This document shows positions 22,514 to 31,917 of a DNA stretch of 64,000 bases, one piece after another. The stretch comes from Teratosphaeria epicoccoides (taxonomy: Eukaryota > Ascomycota > Dothideomycetes > Mycosphaerellales > Teratosphaeriaceae), in the NCBI GenBank assembly GCA_021401465.1, contig JADDMT010000002.1, forward strand, positions 372,001 to 436,000, written 5' to 3'. A program made the position numbers and the translations under genes. Position 1 is the stretch's first letter, and every line of letters begins with the position of its first letter. The notes under the pieces are model-generated. The model was not told the DNA's origin. It was given only the letters and a program-made list of their open reading frames with translations, and did no database searches.

Positions 22514-25417
22514 GGTCCGGCCGGATCGCGCGCGTGGTGCTGGGCGTGTGCGTGGCGGGTGCTGGGAGCGGAGCGGCAGGGCCTTTGGCAGTCCGACAGA
22601 GTCGTCGGTGCGGGAAATTTTGTTCCCGCCGTCGTTCTCAGTCCTTGCCCGCGTCCTGGCTGGGGGAGTGTTCTTCCTGGCGAGCGCTCTTTGCCCGTCC
22701 GTTTTGCGTGGGGGGCGGAGCGCGCGCGCTGTCGCGATCGTCCGGGTTGAGGACTCCGTTCCCCGAGAGTCTCGCACGCCGGTGCGAGGGTGGATCTTCA
22801 CGAATGGGCAGCCTGAGCTGGAGCTCTTTATGTAGATTTTCGGCCTTATTTTTTATTTTTTATTTTTTGGTTTTGGTTTTGCAATATCCTGTCGACTCCG
22901 ACTCGAGATTGAAAGTCGAAAAAGCGCCGCGGTACACAGTGCACAGATTCCTCCAGCATCGCCCGTGCAGCCCCGACCCAAGGCATCGATGGGTTTCTGG
23001 CCAGTATCGTATCTCGGGGTTAGAAAGCTGCCAAGACGCTTCCTCGTCCCAGACAGTCGAGGGCTAGATCGGTTGATAGTACGGACTTGGGAAGACTCTA
23101 CAGTAGTGACCAAGCGACGCCAGGTCCGCCCTTCTCGCTGCTGTCTGACGACGCCCAGAAAGTTGAAAGGTCTTCACGGACTTAGCCGGCACGCTCAACT
23201 TTGTCTCAGTAGCAGGTCCGAAAACGGCTCTGGCACGGCCATCCTTTGGAACCATGGAATAAGGCACGCGGCCTTGAATCGGCAGAGCTCTACGTCCACC
23301 ACCACGTCCAGCGGCCATGTCGACCGCCTCCGCTGGCAGAATCTGTCAGCCCTCGTCATCCTCCCCCCGCCCGCATGTGGGGAATGCTCCCGACTGTCAT
23401 CCGGGCCGTTACCGACGTGCCTTGGCGGAGCAAAAACATTTGGGCTGGGAGGAGCGGAGGGCGGGAAGTGGTCATGGTGGCTGAAATGATGATCTGTATA
23501 GTAATTTCTAGATTAGAAAGAAGAGAATGATGCCCAGAAAGTGCGGATGTTGGCGTTGCGGGCTCCTTCAGTTTAGGGCGTCTCATCGAGACTCTGGCCT
23601 CACACACCCGCTGGGCAAGCTCAAGTCCCCGCGTCTCACCACACAGCCAAGCCGGCATTCCCCACGAGACCTGGAGGAGCAGATCCGGCGCTGGCTTCTC
23701 GTCGATCGCCCTCGGACACCGATCAATAAGATAGCGCTTGTTCCTCTTCGAGGCAGAGTGGCCGGTCTTTGCCAGTGCTGTGAGAGCTACCGCCACTTGC
23801 TGACGGCGATATTTGACTTGGGAAGAGCTGCTGGCCGCTCTGCATGGACTCTAAGCAGGAGGAGCTTCAGCGCCTGTATGCCCTCGCACGATGCTTGGAT
23901 TCATTGCCCTGGCGTGCGTCGGACGCGGAACTGTGCATCCTGCTGAACGCAAAGTACGTATGGCCGAGCCCATTGCTCAGGTCTTCGTAGGTCTCCAGGA
24001 CGCGCCGCTGCCGCTCGGCCAACCCCACGACGCCGCTGAACCCGAGCGTCCCAGGCTTGGCTGAAGGATCCGACAGCTACGGCAAGGTCCCGCAACAGCT
24101 CTTTCCACTGCAATACTGAGCACTTACGTGAGGACTGCGCGCTCTCAACCAGCCTGAGGGACTGAGGCAGGCCTCCAGCCTCTACACAGCTTGCCCTCGC
24201 CCTCCATGCCTACACGCTGCAAGTCTTCGTCCCCCTCTCGGATCATCGACAACCCCTGCAGATTCATTCTGCAATCTCCACTTCGCGACGTTGGGAGCTA
24301 TCGCGTTTGCCTTCATTCAACGTGTCGAGATTTCTCGAGACATCAGATTGACCGGCGCCCGCTGGGTGCTGGACGTGCCGACAGAGGACGATATATATAC
24401 ATGATCAGGTCCGGACGAGGGCGGCGGTGCCGTCCGAGTGCTTTTTCGGATCCGCGAAAAGGAGAACCCCCAACGGACGGCGACGCAAAATGGAAGACCA
24501 GGCTTGTTCCAGGGCTGAGCCTCCCACGGATAGACGTGTAGTGATGGGCGATTCATTCGCTGCCGGGTAGGACACTCGCGACGGCAGCACGCTGTGATTG
24601 TGCGGAAGGCAAGCAGTGTTGACCTTGCAAGATACAGGGGGAATCGTAGACAGCAGATGTGGTCGCCAGGAGCCTTTCATAAACCATACTGCCTTACTAA
24701 GCTACGGCGTAGAGCTAGCTTTAAGTTTCATATTGTCCCGTTTTCCTAACGTGCTCCATCAGACTCCAACGCATCAACCTCTATCACCAGGCGCTTATCA
24801 TCCTTGTCATGTCGCAGATGCTTCCAGTGTAGCGCGACGGCTTGCTCATCGCGACCCATCCTGATGCGCAGGAATGGTGGCGGGGTTGGCCCCAGGACGT
24901 CAAAGAGCCTGCGTTTCAACGAGACTCACTCACCTTACGTTTCACCGGACGTGGCATCTTGGCCAAAGACGTGGCTAAGGTGTCCTGAGACAGGACCGCT
25001 CCAATTGCGTCTCAATTGAGAACAAGTCGCTCGGACCGAAGGCCCAGAAATGTGCAATTCTTATTCATTCCGCAGGTATTTGGGGATCAAAGGGGACGGA
25101 GCAAAGCAACCCGTCTGCGATGCAAAGCGGTCGCAACGATGGCTCTCCTCTCGCGGCTCTGACCGGGCCCTCCGGAAGAACCGGACTCAATGGCGGTGCT
25201 TTCCGGACTCAAAACTCCCAAGACCAAAGAACCTTGCCGCCATCGTGCCAATCATGGAACGAGTCTGTCCTGATATAAGGAATCGTTGCGCCCCATTCCT
25301 CCCCGTCACCACCGACCTCCCTCTCGGCGAAAAAACAAACAAACCAAAAAAGACCCAATCCACCCCCTATCCCACAAGAAAAAAAACCCTGCCCACGCTC
25401 GGAAAACCCCTGCGCAC
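22514..25417. other. long intergenic region, no supported gene
   Basis: 2.9 kb between two divergent cysteine-rich secreted-protein candidates. Open frames up to about 175 codons exist but show no family, no splice logic and no steady codon bias. A T-rich stretch of repeated ATTTTTT units lies at 22848-22885, and an AT-rich patch with ATATATAC at 24391-24401. I see no transposon protein remnants. The region may hold the regulatory sequences of both flanking secreted-protein genes. Confidence 0.5.
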
Positions 25418-26076
25418 ATGGCTCCATCCTCGCTCTCCAAAAAAGCTCATCTCTTCGCCATCATCTCCGCCCTCCCCCTCGCCGCGCTCGCAGGCGATCG
25501 ATGGACCATAACTGGGAGATGCGGCCACTTTAACACGGACCTCTCCTACCTCACACCAGGTACCACTTCCCTGCCACCCACCTCCCAACCTCATCACGGA
25601 AACCTTCCCCAAAAAAACTCCCCCTCTAGAAAAGCCTCTATCACCCCCTCCCCTCCAAAAAAAAACAAAACAAAAACAAAACAAAACAAACCCTCACCCA
25701 CCCACCCAGGTGGCTACAACTGCATCGGCTTCACAGTCGGCGGCCAAAGCGGGCCCAAAGGCCAAAAGTGTAAGTCTTTCTCTCTCCCTCCCCAATCCCA
25801 ACCCCTCGATAACCGGCCCCCCCCCCACCAAAAAAAATTCCAAGAAAAAAAGTAGCAAGACTAACGAGATCACGAACCCCCCCGGAAACTAAAGCCCTCT
25901 GCTGCCTTTGGAATTCCGGCACGACGACCTGCTCCTGGACCACGGCGCGCGCCGACGACGTCCACGATGCGGCTACGTGCTTGAATGGCGATCGGCCGCA
26001 GGGGTGCGTGACCATTAGTGTGGAGAGAGGCGGGCCGGCGTGTATGGCGTGCAATCAGAATTTCTTTACGTGTTAG
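25418..26076 (+). CDS. small secreted cysteine-rich protein (127 aa)
   Basis: Exons 25418-25559, 25710-25769 and 25895-26076 (introns 150 and 125 bp) give 127 residues with all phases matching. A signal peptide is clear (hydrophobic AIISALPLAALAG, cleavage near Gly-25). The mature part has ten Cys: GRCGHF, GGYNCIGF, LCCLWNSGTTTCSW, AATCLNG, QGCVTI, ACMACNQNFFTC. The junctions create GGYNCIGFTVGGQ and the CC pair, so splicing gains sensible residues. Both introns are dense in A and C homopolymers. The last acceptor (ACTAAAG) lacks a good polypyrimidine tract and is the weakest point. I do not recognise the family. An extracellular defence, competition or host-interaction role is likely but inferred. 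Confidence 0.75.
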
Positions 26077-26686
26077 AGGGGTGGTATTGGTGGTGGTGGT
26101 GGGATGGTGGGGGGCTGCCCCGTTTTGGCGTTGGGGGGGGGGCGGGGGGGTCTCGATACGTATGGTCATTTCAAGGGGATGGAGAAAAGCTGGAATTTTT
26201 TTTTGCTTTTTTTTTCTTTTTTCTCTTTTTTTCCTGCGCTCATTAGCGCACTCGTGTTGCTGTGTTCGTCTTGGGCTGTTGTGCGTGTAGGGTGGCGTCG
26301 TTCGTGCCGTGCACCAACACCTACACCTACCTACTAGAATCGGTTGCGCGCGTCCGCAGCTTCGTTGAGGACGCTTCGGGCTCAAATGGGAATGGTGGGA
26401 ATCAAATGTAGGATCGTCGAGCCGGCTTCTGCGAAGCGCCTGCTAAGAAGGACGTTATGCAGTAGGACCCCTGCTCTAGGACTTGCTACTCTGCGATTTC
26501 AATCGGCCTGGTGAGCGCACGTCTGTCTGCGGGCTCACGACGTACGAGGACCTACATGTGCAGACAGGGACAAGAATCTGTACACATACTGAGCAGCCTT
26601 GCGACCATGAGCTCGGGCATTGACAGCTTCTGACACGAACGACGCACTGATGGGAGAGATACAGCACTCGATGCTGCTTCACAGGG
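26077..26686. other. convergent spacer with T and G homopolymers
   Basis: About 610 bp between convergent 3' ends. It contains G-rich (26136-26150) and T-rich (26199-26232) runs. No gene supported. Confidence 0.5.
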
Positions 26687-28470
26687 CTAAATCAATTTGT
26701 CCAACCTCTTCAAAAACCCACCCACCCGCTTTTCCATCCCCTGCACCCTCTGCTCCAGCCTCTGCTTCGTCTCGCTCCCCTCGCCCGCCGCCGGCCTCTC
26801 CTTCTGCGCTCCGTGACTCCCGTGCGCGGCTTCCGCCTCCGTGGGCCGGTACACTTGGTTGTGGATATCACCCACGTACATCCCCTGCGCGTTCACCAGC
26901 GGCTGCTGGCTGACGTGGGTCGTGGAGTAACTGTAGTTGCTGTACCCGAACGTTTGATGCTGGCCGTACTGCTGTTGCTGCTGCTGCTGCTGTTGCGTTG
27001 GAGGGGCAGCGGGGTTGTAGGATTGGGGGTGTGACGGTGGTGGTGGAGGGAGGATGGGGGAGGAGAGGGTTGTGTGGCCGGCGTAGGCGGGGGGCGCGGA
27101 GGGAGTGGGTGGTTCCATGCTTCCGAAGCCCGGGGAGGCGAGGGCGTTGGGTCCGAAGGAGGGGGCTTGGGAAGAGGGATAGGAGGCGGAATGTTGGACG
27201 GGTGGGGTGCCGAAGGATGATTGGCGGTGGAAGCTTTGCTGATGGGGTGGTGGCGAGATGGGTTGAGGAGTGTGGGTATTGGAGGGTGAAGCTGCGAAGG
27301 AGGATGGGTGGTGAGGTGAAGGGCCTGATATGGGAGGTGGGCCGAAGGATGGGCCATGTTGCTGTTGCTGCTGCTGTGGTTGATGAGCGGGCGAGGGAGC
27401 GTTGGGAGGCGGAGGAGGCATGTGGCCTGGGAGTTGTGCGTTTTGTGGCGAAGCCAGAGGTGGACCAGCGAAGCCAGGCGATTGCGGCGGTTGGTTGGGG
27501 AAATAAGCGGCCTGCGGCGTCGCTTGTGCCGAGCTTGGGTAGGCCTGTTGCGGGACAGTGGCGTATTGCTGCGGTATCGAATCATATCTTGCCGCATTCT
27601 GCAGGCCCGTGCCCGTCCCGTCATCAGGAGGAGGCGGTGTCTTCTCCCTGTACGATATCGGCTCGGGGGCGGGCGGTGCAGCAGGGTTGTAGGCAAAGGG
27701 GGCCGGAGCACGATTGTGAGGCGGACTGACAGAGACATGGGCAGCACCTGCCGATGTCGCCGGCGTAGGTGGGCCCGGCAGACTTTGTGCGGAGACTGCG
27801 CTGGCTGCTCGTGGGAAGTGCGCGCCGATGGCGGTCTTCTCCAGTTGCTGCACGACCGGGCTCATCGAGTCTCTGTGCTCTGCCGGCGACGGCGTGACCA
27901 TGGTGGTGGCGGCGGCAGCAGCAGCAGCAGCAGCGGAAGGAGCATCCCTGACGTCCAGTCTGCTGGCTGGCAGGACCGCCTTGAGATGAGCGAGGAAGGT
28001 AGCTGCGTCTCTTTCCGTCCAGAGGTAGAGATCGAGGGTGTGCAATTTGGAGAGGCAGTCTTGCTTGTTAGCGTCGTCGTCGCCGGGCAAATGCCATTGT
28101 GTCTGGTCAGGCACGACGGCATCCACTCGCAGCGAGACGAGGGTGGGATGTTTGTAGCTGTACTCCACGCTGGCGAAGTTCAGGTGCCCGGAGAAGGCAT
28201 CTTGGTCCGGGGTGCCGGCGTGATTTGCGATCTCCAGTTTCGCATGGTGGATGTGGGGATTGTGGTAGACGTAGACATAGCTGCCTCGGTCAAATCGATG
28301 GTGGCGGGGCTTTGAGGAGGGATGGGAGAAGTAGTAGTGGACGTCTGCGAAACTGTCGATTCTGGTGTCTCAGTACTTGTGCTGGATGGGTACATGTAAG
28401 GTACAGGTGAATAACAATCAGGTCAAGCTCACAGGGTGGTCAACAGATTCTCTCCAGGAGCGGCGGGCAT
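26687..28470 (-). CDS. conserved-type protein, N-terminal domain plus Pro/Gln-rich tail
   Basis: Minus-strand exons 28470-28433 and 28361-26687 (intron 71 bp) give 570 residues. The first exon supplies MPAAPGENLLTTL, followed by IDSFADVHYYFSHPSSKPRH. Residues 1 to about 160 look globular, with several beta-like strands (GSYVYVYHN, HAKLEIANHAG, LVSLRVDAVV, LYLWTERDAATFLAHL). The rest is low complexity: an Ala run, Pro/Ser/Gln-rich segments and two poly-Gln tracts (6 and 9 Gln). A short charged coiled-coil-like end (RLEQRVQGMEKRVGGFLKRL) closes the protein. No signal peptide or membrane span is seen. I do not know the function; the layout suits a regulatory or scaffold protein. It is divergent from the uS8m gene over about 410 bp. 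Confidence 0.82.
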
Positions 28471-28883
28471 GGTTAATACGATACAATCTGCTTGGGGGAT
28501 GCAGGAGAGAGAGGGCAGGGGGAGGAGATGTGGATGGATACACCTTATGTACCTGTGAATATTGTTATGGTTATTATTACTTGCACGCAGGATGCAGGAT
28601 GGCGGCTACTCGACCAGTCGGAGCAGTTGCAGACTTACAGTAGCTGGTCAGTGGTGGGGGTGGGGTCTCGGTCCTGACACGCAAGGAAGGTGCGGCGAGG
28701 ACGGCGGACTCCCGAGCGGAAGACGAGATGGATCGATTAACTGATTTATTGATGGACTCTTTGATGGACTCTTTGATGGACTCTTTGATGGACTCTTTGA
28801 TTCATTCATCATCCAACCTGCATCTTTTATTGGACATAGATTGTCTGCGACCATCACCTTTCCCATCACCCCCGAACATTGTC
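28471..28883. promoter_or_regulatory. shared divergent promoter region
   Basis: 413 bp between the start codons of the Pro/Gln-rich protein gene (-) and the uS8m gene (+). No separate gene. It contains the 12-bp repeat at 28751-28798. Promoter function is inferred from position only. Confidence 0.45.
28751..28798. repeat. 12-bp tandem repeat upstream of uS8m
   Basis: Four perfect copies of GATGGACTCTTT, about 90-130 bp before the uS8m ATG. They are in frame with the gene and would read as repeated MDSL if translation began at an upstream ATG at 28728. A mature protein starting MSLVNLGH fits the family, so the repeat is more likely 5' untranslated. Confidence 0.9.
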
Positions 28884-30002
28884 ATGTCTCTCGTCAACCT
28901 GGGCCATGTCTGCTCCCATCTGCAAAACGCATCGCTGGCCCGCCTGGGCCTGACGAGCATACCTCACACCCAGCTCCACCTCTCCCTCGCCCTATTACTG
29001 CACAGACAAGGCTTCCTGTCCCGACTCTCCATCGCCGGCCCATCCCCTCCCGCTTCAGCATTTCCCGCAAGCCTCCCCGATAATCGACGGATCACCGCCG
29101 CACCACACCGAGATCGAAGCCCGCGGAGTCGAGAGGCAGCGTTGACAGAGGTGGTGACGGGTCAGAAGACGCTCGCACAGCTAGAGGCCGAGGGATACGA
29201 CAGGGACACGGTCGAGTGGGTGGCCACCGCGCGAGAGTTGAGCAAAGAGCAACTCGAGCGCGACGGCTGGGACACGCACGCCATCGATTTCGTCATGGCG
29301 AACGGAGGGAAACGTCCGGAAGAATTGGAGCATGAAGGCTTGGAAGGCCAGGCACTACAGCTGGCACTCGAATCACGAGAACGATTGCAAGACGCCATCG
29401 AAACCTTCCGCGCCGACCTGGCACGACAAAACCACGAGTACGAGCTCAAAGGCGAAAAGTACCACAAATACATCCGCCTGGAAGAGAACATGCGACAAGA
29501 AGAAGTCGCCCAGCGCGTCCGCGCCGTCCTCCGCCGCCAGGGCTTCGACCGCCAAACCCTCCAATTCCACGCCGGTCCCGCTCGCTTCGCCACTGCACGG
29601 CACGTGGAACAAGACGGCATCACCGAATCCGCCATGGGCCTCTCCATCCCCACGCGGCCCGTCACTCTGCTCCCCGAGCAGTACCGCGACCCGCTCGCCA
29701 CGGATGCGGAAAACATCGTCACGCCTGCCAACCGCGCGTCGCGGCGGTTGTGGTTAGGGTTGAAGTATTGGGACGGCGAGCCAGTGCTGAGGAAGGCGAG
29801 GCTGATTAGCAAGCCAACCAAGCGGATCCATTTGGGTGTGAAGGAGTTGGGGAGGGTGGCGAGGGGCTCACAGGCGGGGGAGGTCAAGGGGTTGAAGCAG
29901 ATTGGGGAGGTCATGGCGGTTAGTACCGATCGAGGGGTCATGGAGGTGAGGGAATGTGTCGAGAGGAAGATTGGCGGACAGCCGCTTTGTAGGGTGTGGT
30001 GA
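28884..30002 (+). CDS. MRPS8: mitochondrial ribosomal protein uS8m with a large insertion
   Basis: A single exon of 372 residues from ATG 28884. Residues 1-55 (MSLVNLGHVCSHLQNASLAR, LHLSLALLLHRQGFLS) and residues about 278-372 (ASRRLWLGLKYWDGEP, LISKPTKRIHLGV, STDRGVMEVRECVERKIGGQ, ending LCRVW) together make a complete fungal mitochondrial uS8. That protein binds 15S-type rRNA in the small subunit. Family members are normally about 155-170 residues. Here about 200 extra hydrophilic, helix-prone residues sit between the two halves. The insert begins with three related units (TLAQLEAEGYDRDTVEWV, KEQLERDGWDTHAIDFVM, RPEELEHEGLEGQALQLA) and continues with a charged coiled-coil-like stretch. The reading frame is continuous with no stop or splice consensus, so the insert appears translated. 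Confidence 0.9.
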   Translation: MSLVNLGHVCSHLQNASLARLGLTSIPHTQLHLSLALLLHRQGFLSRLSIAGPSPPASAFPASLPDNRRITAAPHRDRSPRSREAALTEVVTGQKTLAQLEAEGYDRDTVEWVATARELSKEQLERDGWDTHAIDFVMANGGKRPEELEHEGLEGQALQLALESRERLQDAIETFRADLARQNHEYELKGEKYHKYIRLEENMRQEEVAQRVRAVLRRQGFDRQTLQFHAGPARFATARHVEQDGITESAMGLSIPTRPVTLLPEQYRDPLATDAENIVTPANRASRRLWLGLKYWDGEPVLRKARLISKPTKRIHLGVKELGRVARGSQAGEVKGLKQIGEVMAVSTDRGVMEVRECVERKIGGQPLCRVW

Positions 30003-30941
30003 TCCGGGCTGTACTGTTCGGTAGGCCGGGTCCGGCTGTGCGGGTCATTTCGAGGTTGAAATATGATGAGTCGAGAGAAGCCGACGGCAAGCCTCGATGT
30101 GGGTGTTTCCGTGCCCACGGTGCCGTTGGCAAGTGGCGCGGCCGGTCGATCGGAAGGCGTCAATTGTGGGGCGGGCCGCCGCGAGAGGTGGCGCACGCTG
30201 ATAGAGTCGCCCAATTGCATGCTCACCTAACTCCGGCGGTGAGAGGTTGAAGTCATTGACGTTTTGGAGCGACGAGAAGATGCACGAGGCAGTTGGGAAA
30301 TGGCTTGAGAAGTGGCAAAATGGACTGGCTGCTTGAGTCTGCTGACGAGCGCGGAACGTGGTGGCGGCGCTTCTGGATCGCACGAGGGTATTGGCTGTGG
30401 CGAGCCAAGTTCGATGTCTGCGTCGGTCTTCGGCAGGGCATCCGGCGATGGCCCGATCGATCTTGTCAAGCAGGCTGGCGAAATGATCGGTCGGGGCTCC
30501 TGAAAACGATTCGCTGAGTGCTGCATGCAAACAGGAAGCTTGGAGAGCAAGACTTGATGTGAGCGGAACTGACTTCGCGAGTCATCGCGGCCTGCTTCAT
30601 TCGTGGAGACAGCGATCTCTGGACCCCTTTGCACAGGCGGAGCGGACCTAAGAGATCACGGTTATGGGCTTCTGGGCGTAATGCTTCCCAGAGACCGGAG
30701 GGCTATTGGTGTCGATGTCTTTGCCGAATCGACGCTCCATGTCATCGATTCAAAGAGGCAGAGAGGCTCGCTTTTCTGGTTGGGGAACCACCTTGAAACA
30801 CCGTGAACCAACTCCTGCCTTCAGATAAATACTACCACTCTCGTGCTTCGAATTCCTCAGCCTTCCAGAGTCTCATGTGCTTGGTCGACACCGTCCACAC
30901 TCTCCGCCATTCACGGCAGCAGCCCATCATTCCACGTAAAG
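30003..30941. other. intergenic, no supported gene
   Basis: About 940 bp downstream of uS8m. No supported gene, although short frames occur on both strands. A GATAAATAC element near 30825 is a possible TATA-like element for the small secreted frame at 30942. Confidence 0.45.
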
Positions 30942-31085
30942 ATGCAGCTGACCCTCGTCGTTATCTTCGTCAGCGTCCCAAGCACGCTCGCTCTGGGTAT
31001 TCTCGACGGTGGCGACTGCTTAGACTGAGGATGCAATGAACAGGGCTGCTGTACGGCCTGGCGCATGCGGAATTCCCAATACTAG
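30942..31085 (+). pseudogene. small secreted cysteine protein frame cut by TGA
   Basis: From ATG 30942 the frame gives a strong signal peptide (MQLTLVVIFVSVPSTLALG), then ILDGGDCLD and a TGA at 31026-31028. The same frame continues as GCNEQGCCTAWRMRNSQY to a TAG at 31083. The spacing C-x3-C-x4-CC across the stop resembles a small disulfide-rich peptide, so the TGA may replace a TGG Trp codon, a G-to-A change typical of RIP. The upstream region has a TATA-like element and a CT/CA-rich leader. It could also be a very short intact peptide, an intron-interrupted gene or chance. Low certainty. Confidence 0.35.
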
Positions 31086-31917
31086 GCTTGCGTTCAGAAC
31101 CTTCGCCATGACCGCGAGTATGTGCTTTTTTCTTCTGCAAAGGCCAGCAGAGCAACAGTGCGGCTGACTTTCGTCGCTGCGAACGACTGAAGCGCTGCTG
31201 AAGCCTGTTGAGCATGGCTAAGAGGCTTTTGACTCCTCTCAGCTGGTGGGCGTGAAGGACGAAGTCAGGCTTACTGCATGCCGATCAGGTCCGAGGACTC
31301 GACGAGACTGGAAGCCTGGCGACACCAGTCTCACTCACTCGGGCGAATATCTTTTACTCCATACTGCCATCGCGTTCTACGTAGTTCCCGCCCGCTGGAG
31401 TAAATATCCTGGCTGATCAAAGCCGAGCTGAGCGTACACCATGCTCGCACGTGGATGCTTGACCGGTACCGCGATCGCGCTCACCTTCTGCCACGACTCG
31501 CGTTCGGAGCACTGCTCGGGTCAACCTCAGCGCTCCGAGAGGAGAGACGAGAGACGAGAGTGACGATCGTATAAGAGCGTGCAGAATCGGGCTGGCAACC
31601 TTCGGAGCTGACCTCGTTGAATCCGAGCCGTCAGAATTTTCGCGCGAGCGTCCCTTATACGGAATATGCTTGATCGCGGCTGACACGACGGTGCAGGTGG
31701 AGTGAATGCAAGTCCCTACCGGTGTACCATCACGTCCGCAAGAATTGCATTTAGTGCAGATCAGTATGCATGCAAGGCGTCAATGCACTTTACTTATTCC
31801 GGAATCCAGTGCCAGCTAAAGCCCAGCAATACATCCAGAGGCGCTCTGGGCTCATTCTTCTAACGTGAGATATACTGCACATTATCGGCCTGCGTCAGAC
31901 CAGCTTCTCTGTCTGCC
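31086..31917. other. intergenic, no supported gene
   Basis: About 830 bp with only short, unconvincing frames. It precedes the broken GMC oxidoreductase and may hold its former promoter. Confidence 0.45.

Noticed and set aside
26998..28315. Plus-strand frames of 243 and 319 codons
   Set aside because: Antisense to the Pro/Gln-rich protein gene; the composition (Arg/Gly/Trp) is the mirror of its Pro/Ser/Gln repeats.
28728..28883. uS8m starting at the ATG at 28728 with an MDSL repeat
   Set aside because: Family members start MSLVNL; the upstream part is a 12-bp DNA repeat without protein character.
29162..30226. A 354-codon minus-strand frame
   Set aside because: Antisense to the uS8m gene, Ser/Arg-rich shadow; the sense frame has clear ribosomal-protein motifs.
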